64,000 nt of DNA from Carnegiea gigantea (Eukaryota > Streptophyta > Magnoliopsida > Caryophyllales > Cactaceae): assembly GCA_029747015.1 (NCBI GenBank), contig JAKOGI010000354.1, positions 17,501 to 81,500 of the forward strand, written 5' to 3'. Below, one piece after another: positions 24,156 to 35,724 of this stretch. The first letter of the stretch is position 1; each line of letters begins with the position of its first letter. Made by a program: the position numbers and the translations under genes. The notes beneath the pieces are model-generated. The model was given only the letters and a program-made list of their open reading frames with translations. It was not told where the DNA came from and did no database searches.

Positions 24156-27100
24156 TTAAGCCCTCATCTTCTTCATCCTCTTCTTGACTTCACCAGTGGC
24201 AACCCTCAGCTGATCAAGGGTCATGGCAGACACCTCTTTGTTCTTCCTATTTTTTCATGCTTTGAGGGTTGACTGACTTCTTCTACTTGCCTTGAGCTGG
24301 CCTCATAATAGGTTGACTAGAACTGGGTGGCTTTGGTGATTTCTCCTTGTTTGTTGTTGATCTTAGAACTGGCTGGCTTGAACAGATGGATTGTCTTAGT
24401 TTATCGGCCCCTTTTGCGCAAAGAATAAGTATTGGGTGGATTTAAATAGATGTCCTTTATATTCCTCCTTGGGCTTCTATATAGCATTGTAGTTGGAGAT
24501 AGGTGTGGTTGACCAGGAGATGACTGACTTCGAGGAACCTTGATGACAGTATGAAGACAAAGAAGTCAGCAGGTAGAGGAGGATGTTTAGGTTGGAATGA
24601 AGAAGTACAATTAATGAAGTCTTCATATGTACCTAATTTGAAGTGCTTAAAATGTGTAGTTGGTAGAAGAGGATGTAAGCGAATTTAGAAAATCCTACAA
24701 AATAAAATTTTAGCATCAGTTAAGTAGCTTTCAATGAAAGTATAAGCTTTTTTAATTAAAAAAAGGGTTTATTGCTTACAGTAGTTAGGCTCGAGTCAAC
24801 AATTCTTTTATGCCTTCCAATTGGATTTCTTATTAGAGGCTTCTTTTTTTTGATGTGGTTGATTCCCAAGTTGAGGACAAACACTTATATTGTGTCCAAT
24901 GCCCTCGCAGTGTGAACAGCTGACTGTAGTATTTCTACCTCTGACCCTCTTTGTTCTGCCCTCATCATTCTCTCTTCTGCTACCTTGCTTAGTTTAGCCT
25001 CTTTTTTTTATTAGGGGTGGGGACAACAATAGAATATTATCCATTTTAGGCCAAAATTTAGGGTCTCTAATTGGACAAATTGAATGACTGTATGTTGCCT
25101 TGTACTTTTCAATGGAGTACCACTCATCCACCCATTCTTCTAAGTCAACTTTCATATATACAAGACATTTAATTCCATGCTTACAAGGGATTCTAGAAAT
25201 TTACCAGTAGTTACTGTCACAAGTCTTAGCATTCAAATCAACAATGAATCTAATCCACTCATCAGGGATCTCATACAAGTTCTGTCCACAACATCTCAGC
25301 ATTGAACTCCATACCTCACTCTCAAATTTAGTTAACTTATCCTTAACAGTAGGAACAATCTTGCCTGTCCACTTAGTAGGCTCATTATGCCTTTAAACAA
25401 TCCATTCAGTAAACTTTTTCGTAAACTCTTCGTAGACTAAGAATATAGGCTTATCTCTACATGCATCAATAATATTGTTGAATGACTCTACAAAATTGGT
25501 AGAGTTGTCGGGTATCTTGAAAGTTGTGTTAAATTTATGTCTACGCCAATGCTCAATTAGCTCATCTTGTGCCCATGCATATGCTGCTGAGGATTCTTTC
25601 TTCAGGATCCTATAAATTTATGGAAGTTTACTTCTTAATATGCATTAGCAATCCTTGGCAGTAGCATGTTCAATTTTGGACTTGGGTACAACTTCTTGTT
25701 GTTCCTCTTGTAATGAACCATGCAAATTCTTCTTGTTGCTGCAAGAAAAACATCTATTACTCCCTATAGTTAGGAAAATATAATGAATTTAGACAAGATA
25801 CAATTCACTTATTTAGCAAAGAAAAAATATGCCCAAGAAATTACCTTACATCTATCAGCTATGAAGGTGTATTCACTTCCTGATCCATCCCCAATGATGC
25901 CTCTTAAGCAGTTGAAGAAATATGACTAGTTGTCCTTATTTTCTACATCAACAGTAGAATATGCCAGCAGTATACAATGGTTCTCAACATCAATGCCCAT
26001 AAAAGTTAGCAACATCCCTTTGTGAACACCTTTAGGTGTGTATCATCAACCCCAATGAACTTTCTACATCTAGCCAAGAATCTCTCTATGTAGGCCTTAT
26101 AGCATACAAACATTCTATGAAAAATAGGCCTCGATCCCTCATTTTTTGCATTTTTCCATTTTATGTAAAACATGCTTCTAGAGTTGACAACTTTAATCAT
26201 TTCTATGTACCTTGCCAGCAAAGTGAATCCCTTTTCATGTTTCTGCTTAATTTTATCCGAAATTACCCTCTTGGATATCCACACTATGTTATGAGTTTTG
26301 TGTAAGTTACATTTCTTCATCAGAGTATTCCTCATTCCCTTGACACTCATATCAGGATCTGTTTTAGCATTCTTAAAGAGCTTGAGAGCTATCCATCTAT
26401 AGCTTGTAGTTGGGTTATCAAGAACCTCTTGCAACTGTGGTTGCTTCTAATGGTCTTTACTTGGTAAGTTGAACCATCACAAAGAACAGATGTATGTATC
26501 ATCCAATTGTAGTTTGAGCTTCACATTTTACAGTGTATCTGGAAAGCTCATTCTTTATTATTTTAATATAGATGCCCTCATGCACCATACAATCCCTGAT
26601 CACATCTAAGAAAGATGACTTATCTATGAACATATTCCATTGTAAGATCTTAATTGTCCCATCAGGTTCTGGTTCCCAAAACCTACCCACATATGATTTA
26701 TCAAACAAACCATGCTCATCACCTAAATTTGAGTTAAATATTTCATCCTCATCTATAACAGAAGCTAACTCACTGCTCTTTGATTCTGATTGTTCTTCAT
26801 CCTCCATCTAAAACTCATCGTCATCAACCTTATCATCCTCATCACTATCCCCTTCTAGCTCTATTATGGCATCTGTACCATGACACCCTTCTTGGGGGTT
26901 AGGGAGGAGTCAAGTCACAAACAGACTCAATGGGTTTAGTACATGAAGGAATGTCAAGAACAACTGAAAGAATAGGCTCTCTAGGCTATATGGGTGATGA
27001 CTTGTTCACTTGGGTTGTATTTGCTAAGTATAAATTCTCATCTATTGACTCTACCATGTAATCCCAAAAATCACTACCAGCTTCATGCATTACATCACTA

Positions 27101-27496
27101 TTTGCATCCAAACCACCTCCCCTAGACCGCCCCTTGTGTAGTTGATGTATGCTCGGTATCCCCTTTATGAATCATCTGCCCTCTTTGCCCATAAAGTTGA
27201 AGAACAAGCTTATTTATTAGAGTGGGGGATTTTATTACAATAATTGTGAACTCAATCATCTTCCTACCCTTCTACTTGTCAAATACTTTCAACAAGTTAT
27301 CATCAATATTAATAGGCCATTTCTGCCTAGCTTTTTGTGGAGAGTGACAAGCTAACCCAAAGAACTTGAGCTTTCTATCAGCAGGTGGCTGACTTAGAAA
27401 CTTATTAGCATCTCTAACCAAATCAATTAGTTAATACATACCCCTATTTGACCAACCCCTGTATCTCAACACAATAGTATAATATGTATCTCCCAT
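24156..27496 (-). pseudogene. MuDRA-like transposase relic
   Basis: The likely start is at 27496 (MGDTYYTIVLRY) and the stop at 24156 after a Lys/Arg-rich tail. Blocks in order: N-terminal region; a MuDR DNA-binding domain (26499-26807) with FIDKSSFLDVIRDCMVHEGI and RYTVKCEA; the MULE catalytic domain with CRKFIGVDDTHLK near 26020 and a second Asp in FIADRC near 25855; a SWIM finger ending IPCKHGI (PCKH at 25177-25188) whose second Cys is lost (TCDS for TCSC); and a complete CCHC knuckle, CSHCEGIGHNISVC, at 24877-24918. A plausible intron lies at 25739-25844 (AAG/GTAATT...CTTGCAG). Stops occur near the N terminus and in the SWIM part, so it is dead. Confidence 0.88.
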
Positions 27497-28314
27497 ATCT
27501 ACAAATCAATCAAGTTTAACGATCTCATTAGCACCACACAATTTTCAACACAAACAATAATTTTTTAACACACAATAACAGAATATACCCCAACAACACA
27601 AGCAAGAACATGTCCTACTCCTCTGTTTTGAACCCACCCTTATAACCTAACCAATCTACACTCCATCTAGATCTAGGAAAATTATCCAACTACCTAAGCA
27701 TTATTTTTCCCCAATCCATCACTGTGTTAAGCCCATTCATCATCCCAAACCCTTAACTTTCCAGGTTTTTTAGCAAACAACTAAACCCTAAAATTCAAAT
27801 AATATCAATACCACCACAAAAATTCCTCACATTCTCAAATAAATACATAATTACATAACAATGCCAACTTCAAAAAGTAGAAGAAATAGAAGATATCAAC
27901 ATTTATCTGTTCGATCATATACTCTAGCCACATCTCACTCGAACTTGTTTGATTCTTCCAAAATCAAGGCTATCTTCCGTCCTTAAGCTCAAATAAACAA
28001 CAATTGTCAGCAAATATTACGAATTTCTTGCCCACATTTGAAAACCCCAAATTTCTTCTACTGTGTTTTTTCAAACCAAAGAGATAAAAAATAGAGAGGA
28101 AGAGTGAGATATCTAGTTCAGTGAGAGAGTACAATGAGATGAGAGTGAGAGAGAGACAGTGAGAGATTGAATGACATGCCACATGGGTATTAAGCTGCCA
28201 AAAGGTATTCAGCTTGCATGCAGCATTAAATTGAGGGTATTTCGATCACTTCGTTCAATTATTCAAACTCTCATTGGATTTTTAAGTGGACAAATCATTT
28301 CTAAAAGTTAAAGG
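27497..28314. other. MULE 5' region between transposase and right TIR
   Basis: AT-rich, with a GA/CT-rich patch near 28080-28165. Likely holds the promoter and leader of the transposase; no motif decides it. Confidence 0.45.
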
Positions 28315-28424
28315 TTGTCCAAACCCAATTTCAACTCTGGGAGAGCAACTTAATTAACTGCTAATACTTTATGGAGCTAACTGCCAATACTTGATGGAGC
28401 TCTGTGCTAAAAGTCCATCTTAAG
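28315..28424 (-). repeat. Right TIR of the MULE, with an internal duplication
   Basis: Inverted match to 22906-22990. It carries two adjacent copies of a ~32-bp unit (reverse strand AGCTCCATCAAGTATTGGCA and AGCTCCATAAAGTATTAGCA) where the left TIR has one. Confidence 0.75.
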
Positions 28425-29316
28425 TATCATTGAATTTAGATTCTTTCATCCTAAATGCCCCTGATTCATTATTTTTAACTTGCATTTTAACTTTGTTCAA
28501 CATGAATAAAAAATTTAACATATAACACAATGGCATGCGGTAGGAAAAAAACATTGTGGCAAGAAGAAGAAAGGGTACTCGACACAATAACAGACGGAGC
28601 CAAAAATCTTTAAATGTATTTCTGTTGCAATTCTTAACAATGTAATATCCTTTTTATCCATTCATTTTATGATAATTTTTACCCTCCTAAGCTAGTTCAA
28701 AATTTCAGCACCAAAAACGTAATCTGCTTTGTTGTTGGAAGCAAAGCATGTTCCGGAACGGAAATATTACATGGCTAGACGCATGTGATCTAAGTTAAAG
28801 AAAGATGTTTCCTACCATTTTTTTTTGAATCCTCCATCAACCTTAAAAATCCACTTATTGGATAGTTCAAAATGTTCCTTTATGATGTAATGGAGGAATA
28901 TAACAGAATATCTCTTTAAATGCTTTTTGCTTCTTTTCATAGAGGGTAATAAACAATTACAAAATAATAATATATGATTTTCTGATAGAGGTAAGATTAT
29001 CACACCTAATCATCTACAGTACTCTTTGGTATAAATTTTTTTTCCTTCAAATTATTGTCTTTGAAAATGAAGGACTTCATACATTACAATAAGTCATTAT
29101 ACATTCATATGTCCTATGTGGAACAAAAAAGGGGCATATCAATTAGCATCAAGTAAATTTAAATAGCTATGATGCGATTTTGAATCATGTTGTTAACAAC
29201 CAACAGGTATAAAATTATGTTATTAACTTGTGAACAATGAATATATATAGTGACTAAAGTATAAGATACAAGGATGTAGATAGGGAAATTAAAGAAAGGA
29301 GCTTTTTCACACCATA
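28425..29316. other. No gene recognised
   Basis: AT-rich sequence between the MULE and the LINE relic. The frame at 28812-29003 on the minus strand has no recognisable motif. Confidence 0.4.
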
Positions 29317-30540
29317 ATGGCGAGAAAGGCTAAGAAAACCCTGAAAAATCTATTTCTCATTCGAATAAGAGTGTTGGTTCGTCATGAAATACTAATGGCA
29401 AAGGCAATGATCTAACTGATGAATTGGATTTGGGTGAGGGGAAGTCTAAGAACCCTGTCGTCAATGAATAGAATAGTGATAGGAGCTGGCAACAATTCTT
29501 GGGTTTCCTAAGTATGAAATGTGAGCCAGCTCCACTAGCTAGATAAACGTCCCCTGCATGGAAGAAGACCGTCAAATTCTTCGGCCAATGAACCAAAGCG
29601 AGTGGCTGTGTGTAAAGATGTCATACATGAAACCACGACTTTGCCAAATGTAGGTTTGCAATTGAGTTCAACAAGTTCATTTTACACAATCTATGGTGGA
29701 ATTTCAACAATTTTAGTTACTTTGTCTTAGGAGTGGATCCCCCCAATGCAAGTGACGGATGGCTTCTTTAAGAGATTGTCGTGAAGTAAGGGTTATGATA
29801 AGGTTATTATTAAACTTGGTGGGATATTTCTTGGACATATTCATTCTGTCTTAGAAAGAAATGGTGTATTGAGGCATTATTTCGTGCGTTTTGGCTGAAC
29901 ACCATTGTCATGAAGACTTGAATATAGTTGGTCAATCAAGTCGTAAGGATAAGAGAGCTTCAACATTTAGAACCTGCATGAAGAAAGTGTTCCAGCCTAT
30001 ATTCATGCTCCGCATTCAGCATTATCCGTCAAAGTGAAGTGATTTTCTAATGGCTAGAACTTCTGTCTTGTTCTTATATAGTGGTCACTAATGGTCCTAA
30101 TTGTATGTGAGACCTGCCGAATGTGGATAAGAATGAATCAAGTTAAAAGTAGTCATTATTCTTGTTTAGAATATTTCCTAGGCAGATTTTAAAATTTTGC
30201 GGTGGAGACAACTTAGTAAGATTGCTAATTTGATGGACAAGTCTTCAGCTACTAATCAAGGTACACTAGATAAGTCAAAAACTAAATATGTCAAGGTTCT
30301 AATTGATACGGTTATTAGACCTTTATGGATGACAGATCTAATGTGTTATGCAGAAGGTAAATTTTAAACGGAAGCCTCTTCAGTGCAGGCATTGTAATAT
30401 ATTTGTTCATTGCATTAAGGATTGGTGAAAACATGGTAGGATGAAATTGAGGAGAAAGAGAGCCAGGGATAGGCAAGTATTTGAGGATAATACTAACCAT
30501 GAGCCAGTGGTGGAAGGGGCACAAGTTCAGGTCTAGCTGT
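29317..30540 (+). pseudogene. Plant L1 LINE ORF1 relic
   Basis: Opens MARKAKKTLKNL, close to the usual start of plant L1 ORF1 proteins. Pieces of the nucleic-acid-binding region follow in several frames, including VKVLIDTVIRPLW near 30290. The zinc knuckle is at 30384-30425, CRHCNIFVHCIKDW, where the last ligand is Trp instead of Cys. A Lys/Arg-rich stretch follows. ORF1 proteins coat LINE RNA. No ORF2 follows, so the element has lost its 3' part, the opposite of the usual 5' truncation. Confidence 0.7.
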
Positions 30541-30694
30541 TGATAATAATGTTGAGGTGTGATGAAATGATTTTTGGAACACACAATTCTCAAAAAGCAT
30601 GCAATGTTCGAGACCTTAGGAATTGTAAATATGAATTTTTAGGCCATGAATTGACTCAGATATCTTTATAAAAGATTTTTAAATTAATAATAGT

Positions 30695-30733
30695 AATGAT
30701 GATGATGATGATGATAATAATGATAATAATAAT
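30695..30733. repeat. (GAT)n/(AAT)n microsatellite
   Basis: TGATGATGATGATGATGATAATAATGATAATAAT tract. Confidence 0.85.
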
Positions 30734-30735
30734 AT

Positions 30736-31656
30736 ATCTATAATTGACTCAGCTGGTTCTTTAGGGGATTGGTTGAGTCACGGCTGTTGATTTTCATCGA
30801 ACATTGCATCACGATCCTTCAAATCATAAGATTTAAAGAAAAATTCTGTGATAACTTTCCCGTAATCACCGGCCTATGAATCTCTTTCTAGCCTGGAAAC
30901 TTTTGACAGTTCCATTTACGTCGACTAGGCTCGTCTGCCCCTATCTCTTTCCTTTGTCTGCCTTGTCTCTCCTTTCCTTATCTCTCTTTCCTTTATGTCT
31001 GAAGTCCTCATCCTCCACTCCCCTCCCCCATGGCCACATGCCTAAAATCCCAGGTCTCCCATCCACACTAGCTTTCTGTCTTTCCATTTTGTGTTTTATC
31101 ATTGTTGGGTTCTTCGCATTTCTATTGTTTACTTCTCCTCTGGGGGATTGGGGTGCTATTCAACCTTCATTTCTTTTTTGTTGAATTATTTATAGTTTTT
31201 GTTAATTTCCTAGTGTTTTTAGATTACTAACGGTAAGACGACCGCTGAATTGATTTTCTGCCGCCATTAAGTCACTGCCTTCTCAAATCAGTAAGAATTT
31301 TTTCTTTTTCCTTTTTTTTGGGGGGGTGTGTTGCAGGGAGAGGGAAGGAGGTTTAAATGCTATTAATCCTTTTTTTGGGTTCCAATTCATATTCTATTTT
31401 ACTTTAATTTGCCCTCTCTCTGTGTGCCTGTACCTTTGTTAGCTTTAGTGGTTCTTTAGTGCCAAATTTATGTTAATTAAGATGATTTTTCTTAATTCCC
31501 TAGCCTAACTTCCTTGCTCTATGATTTTAATTATGGATTTGTAATTTCCTTTTTACTAATCAATGTTGTTAATATGGCATTCATTTCTTTTTGGCGTAAC
31601 TCTATTTTGAAACTTTTGTTTTTTTGGACGCGGATTCAATGTCTAGGAGCAATTAA
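30736..31656. other. No gene recognised
   Basis: Includes a pyrimidine-rich part at 30940-31030 and a G-run near 31320. The open frame 30876-31184 (102 codons) is Leu/Ser/Pro/Phe-rich with a hydrophobic tail. It follows the CT-rich base composition and shows no domain; I do not call it a gene. Confidence 0.4.
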
Positions 31657-31998
31657 GAGTACCTGCAATGCAAGACTCGCGAGCCGAAAATTTGGCTTAC
31701 GGTTCAAAAAATACTATACATTAGTGATCCGCTTGGCTCACCCCACAGTCTAGCTCACGGCCATGATCTGCCCCCCACACATTTTTTCTTTTTTTTTTGT
31801 TTGCCAACTAAGCCCATAAAAGTCTAAAACCTAATAATATGTTAGTGGTAGGGTCCATAAAATATTATTTTATTTGGTGATCCAAGTTGGTGATCCACGG
31901 GATGTAGAAAAGAGAAAAAAAGTTGACTTGTGGGATGAAGTGGAAGATGTGGTCTGCCACTTGTGATTCAAAATTCTGAATCACCATTGCATATGCTC
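31657..31998. mobile_element. PIF/Harbinger-like MITE
   Basis: 342 bp. Inverted ends GAGTACCTGCAATG and, from the right on the reverse strand, GAGCATATGCAATG. TAA flanks both sides (31654-31656, 31999-32001), fitting PIF/Harbinger. GTGATCC and GTGATTC motifs recur inside near both ends. No coding capacity. Confidence 0.7.
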
Positions 31999-32001
31999 TA
32001 A

Positions 32002-32898
32002 ATGGCGATGGTAGGTGAGCTGTAGTGGCAATAGCAGAGTGGTCGAGGTTCTGCTGATGGATATATAGGTAGCTCAATGCCCCCTTTGATGTTCTCCTTT
32101 GTAAGGGTTTGTAATTAAACCCCCTAAACCCATACCCCACAGAAAAAAAAAAAAAAACTAAACTTTTTTTAATTCCCTTATCTATGCAAGGTGGTAATAT
32201 TAGATGTTGGGTTTTTCTAATTTCCATCTCCTTCTATTTCTCTATCCTTCTCCTTATTTTTGAAATAGAAAAAAGATGAATGATTGAAATGACTGGAGCT
32301 TGACGAACTACACTATAAGGAAATGCATTTTTAGCGGCTAGATTAAATTTTCTTAAAGTTACTTCAATGCCCATTTGAGCCTGTGATATACTATAATATC
32401 AGTTCCTTGCCTTGAAATTGGTACTTGGAGGTTGGCGCTTCCATGCATGGGATTTTGGCTAGGAACATAACTCTTGGCTTGGAAAGGGGCTATTTAAGTT
32501 GCTCATGATGCATAATTTGGCTATTTGTTGGATATCATTGAGAATCACTCAAAAATCATGAGAACGATCTTGACTATTACTAATCGTCTATGTCTACATA
32601 CCCAATGGCTTTTGGTGTGCTATGATCTTGGCATTGAAATGAGTGCCTCTTTCCATCCATTTTACGGTCACTTTTTCATATTTAGTCAAAGGCATATTAT
32701 TCGATGTGCATAATATATGTTGTTAGTAAAGTAAAATATGTTTCATCGTAATATATTTGCATAGCTAATTTTGAAAACTTGCTTTGTCATAATATATCTT
32801 CAACTAGATTTCAATGTGTGAAGTGGTTTGGGGCCCCTCTTTCTCATTTGTTTATCCTACATTTTATTTTATATACATGGTTTTGAAGTTGAGACTTA
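32002..32898. other. No gene recognised
   Basis: AT-rich sequence with an A-run at 32142-32157. Minus-strand frame 31865-32227 overlaps the MITE and is not a gene. Confidence 0.4.
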
Positions 32899-33006
32899 AG
32901 GTTTGTTCTTTTCGTTGGTAAATTGGGTGGGTAAAAGGGTAAAGTAGGTTGAGATGGGTTGAAGTTGATTTTTTTTTTTTTTGAGGTGGATTGAAATAGG
33001 TTGAAG

Positions 33007-33368
33007 TAGGAATGGCAACGGGGCGGGTTGGGGACGGGGAGTATATTCCCCGTCCCCGTCCCCACTGGAATCCCTGCTCCCCGTCTCCACCCCGTTTCCG
33101 CTGCGGAGAAAAAATTCCCCCCGTCCCCATCTCCGGCGGGGATTTAATCCCGTCGGGGCCCCAACGGGAATTTTTACCCACTATTTTTTCCTTAACTTCT
33201 AAACTCTTCACGGCATGAGTTCCAAATCCGGTCCCTGTCCCCATCCCTGAGCGGGGATTAATTTTCCTCCCCGTCCCCGTCCCCGTCCCCTTTGGGGACG
33301 GGAATTTTTCCCCACTTCGGACAGGGCCCCGGCGGAAACGGGTATTCCCCAACTTTTTGTCATCCCTA
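33007..33368. mobile_element. G-rich hAT-like element (copy 1)
   Basis: 362 bp, mostly GGGGACGGGG and its complement. Ends are TAGGAATGGCAAC and, on the reverse strand from the right, TAGGGATGACAAA. The 8-bp flanks GGTTGAAG are identical (32999-33006 and 33369-33376), the hAT duplication length, although GGTTGAAG is also the local tandem unit. A relative is at 57110-57805. Long Gly/Arg frames on either strand are artefacts. Confidence 0.75.
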
Positions 33369-33499
33369 GGTTGAAGTAAGTTGAAGTGGGTTGATGTAGG
33401 TTGAAGTTGATATATTTTTTATGTGATGAGTTGAAGCGGGTTAAAATAATGAGAATGTAATTAATATGTGATAATTTATGAAGTTATCAAAATTTTGTG

Positions 33500-34085
33500 G
33501 AATTTTTGTTTATTCTTTTATATTTTTTATTTTATATTTTTTATTTTTTATTTTATATTTTTACTTTTTTTATTTTATATTTTTTATTTTATATTTTATA
33601 TTTCTTATTTCTTATTTCTTATTTCTTATTTCTTATTTTTTATTTTTTATTTTTTATTTTTTTGAAATTTTCTGTAGCTTTTGTTTGGAATAAAACTAAA
33701 AACATAAAAAATTTAAAAATAAATACAAAAAATTTAAAAATACAAAAATACAAAAATAAAAAATAAAAAAATAAAATTGAAATATAAAAAATTCAAAATT
33801 CAAAATTCAAAATTCAAAATTCAAAAATTCAAAATTCAAAAATTCAAAAATTTAAAAATTAAAAAATAAAAATTAAATACAAAAAATTAACAATGAAATT
33901 TAAAAAATTAAAATTAAAATTAAAATTAATAAAAAATAAAAAATAAAAAATAAAAAATAAAAAAATTTAATAGAAAAAATTTAAAATTTAAAATTTAAAA
34001 TTTAAAAATTAAAAAATAAAAAACTAAAAAGATTCAAAAATACAAAAATATAAAAATACAAAAATTAAACAATTCCAAAGTACAA
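33500..34085. repeat. Low-complexity T-rich then A-rich fold-back
   Basis: 33500-33665 is almost only T and A in TTTTTATTTT/TTTCTTAT units, and 33700-34085 is the complementary AAAAATA/AAAATTC type. The strand switch at about 33680 makes the two parts able to pair. Confidence 0.8.
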
Positions 34086-34610
34086 TAATTTATAAAAAAG
34101 TAGTATAGTGAACTTTTTGGTGCAAGAATGATTAAATCTCATATGATACTTTACAAATTATTAAAATTATGAAGGGGATGGGTTGAAATTGGTTGAAATG
34201 GGTTTAGTTAGATTGTGGTAGGTTGAAGTGAGTTGAAGTTGGTATTTTTTTTTAAGTGGATTGAAGTAAGTTAAAATAAGTTGAAGTAGGTTAAAGTGAG
34301 TTGAGGTTGGTAAATTACAATTGATCCACGAAAAGAATAGAGCCTTACTATTAAGAGAAGGAAAATGACGGTTGTATCTCTCTTTGGCTTCAGCCATTGG
34401 TAAATTGGGCTCACATCTATCTTTGGGTGTTTATGTCTCTTCAAATATTATATTTGGCTTTTTTTTTGGCATGCTTTGTCAGCTGCGACTTAATTTCGAG
34501 GGATTTCAATCATAAAATGTATGGATCTTTTTGTTGGTCACTAACCTACTTCTTAGAGTGAGTTTCATTGGATTTTCAAATTTTGTTATTGTAATATAGT
34601 TAAAGCTCTT

Positions 34611-35459
34611 TATAGGAGCTAAAAATTTACTAACAAATCATATGACACCACGTGTAAAATAAAATAACTTTCCTTGTCAAATTAAGAGTTGCCACATGTA
34701 AAATGGACTTTGGTGGACCCATTAAATAGAATTTAAATGAAATTAAATTCTAACCAATCAGAAATTATGATGCGTCATTAGTGATGCAATAAATAGTAAT
34801 TATTTCTTTATTTAAAATAAAGAGATAATGCCTAAAGTATAGGTTTCAGCCCAAAGCCCAACTTAAAACCCTAGCCTGGGAGCCTATAAATAGGGGACCT
34901 TTTCCCCTCCCCCAATTCTCAGGGGTTCAACATTCAGCATCTTATAAACTGCAGAGCTCAGATTATGAACAACCTCCGGCTACCAATCGACGAGGATCAA
35001 GGTCAGTTAGCTCAACGTCTTCTGCAACCTCAAATTAAACTCTACTTTAGAGTTCTTCATTTTGTTCATCGATCAAGATCAAGTAACCTCGTCCTCGTAT
35101 TGATTAATTTGGCTAACTATATTCGACATCCAACATTTATAGAACTCAAAGGCTCAGGCTGCGAGCAGCATCCAACTACCAAATGAGATGGATCAAAACT
35201 TACAAGCGTCAGAAACAGCAATCAATTATTTGTAGATCGAGATCAAGAACCATTTCAGAGTTCTTCAGCTGATTCTGCATCAATTGAGATCAAGCGGTCA
35301 CACCCTCGAGTCAATTCAAGTCGTTGAGAGATCGAATCAAAGTACTATTTCATTATATTTATTCAGAGATTGTACCTACACATACTACATCAATGCAAAA
35401 TTAAATTTGTTTTTTAATTCCTTATCTAATTTATTTTAGGCACGAAATTTGTATTTATA
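34611..35459 (+). repeat. 5' LTR of Ty3 element A
   Basis: About 849 bp, starting TATAGGAGCTAAAAATTT (TG expected) and ending GTATTTATA before the internal AATTTTT spacer. Its inverted partner at 47344-48196 is very roughly 85% identical by eye. A TATA box lies within it at 34885-34892. Confidence 0.8.
34885..34892 (+). promoter_or_regulatory. LTR TATA box (TATAAATA)
   Basis: CCTATAAATAGGGG, conserved in the inverted LTR at 47915-47922; a typical plant LTR core promoter position upstream of the ATTCTCAG region. Confidence 0.7.
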
Positions 35460-35724
35460 AATTTTTTTCATGCTCAGTGGAACATCTTTGCCTCTCATCT
35501 CTTTCTCCAAATAGATAAGTTGTACACTTACTTTGAAGAAGATATGACCCCCAAGAAGTCATCCTCAAACCTTCAAAGAAAAAGACTATTGGCTCTGCAT
35601 ATGAAGGATCCACAAAGGCTAGTATTGCATATGGCAATCGAAGCACCGAGGTGATGATTAGTAGCATGATCAAAGTTGCTGCCTCCATCACCTTAAAGCA
35701 ACAAATCATGGCTCTAATTTACTG

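Larger units (their letters stand above)
22906..28424. mobile_element. MuDR-type MULE, dead
   Basis: A 5.5-kb element bounded by inverted repeats (22906-22990 and 28315-28424) and holding a MuDRA-like transposase on the minus strand plus a small convergent ORF on the plus strand. MULEs move by cut-and-paste and leave 9-11-bp duplications. TATCATTGA follows the right tip (28425-28433) and TATCATTGT occurs at 22881-22889, 16 bp outside the left tip. This may be a target duplication with an altered left terminus, or chance. Confidence 0.8.
32899..34344. mobile_element. Harbinger-like MITE built on a decamer array
   Basis: Ends are inverted: AGGTTTGTTCTTTTCG at the left and, from the right on the reverse strand, GGCTCTATTCTTTTCG, followed by GG-AAATT / GG-CAATT. 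TTA precedes the left end (32896-32898) and follows the right end (34345-34347), offset by one base in the TIR. Inside, the decamer GGTTGAAGTA/G repeats many times on both sides (32930-33006, 33369-33450, 34175-34315) around an AT-only core. The tips resemble those of the 11500-11716 MITE. A hAT-like element is nested at 33007-33368. Confidence 0.6.

Noticed and set aside
26036..26305. Plus-strand frames opposite the MULE transposase (also 26572-26811)
   Set aside because: They are shadows of the minus-strand coding region.
26006..26434. Host FAR1-type domesticated transposase gene
   Set aside because: Stops, loss of a SWIM ligand and flanking TIRs point to a dead MULE rather than a domesticated gene.
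30876..31184. 102-codon frame with a hydrophobic C-terminal part
   Set aside because: CT-rich composition explains it; nothing supports a gene on either side.
32844..33352. Gly/Arg-rich frame of 162 codons on the minus strand and Pro/Ser frames on the plus strand, also at 57094-57958
   Set aside because: Produced by GGGGACGGGG repeats of the G-rich hAT-like elements; open on both strands and not conserved as protein.
33468..33766. Phe/Tyr/Ile-rich frames that look like membrane segments
   Set aside because: Direct translation of the T-rich low-complexity tract.
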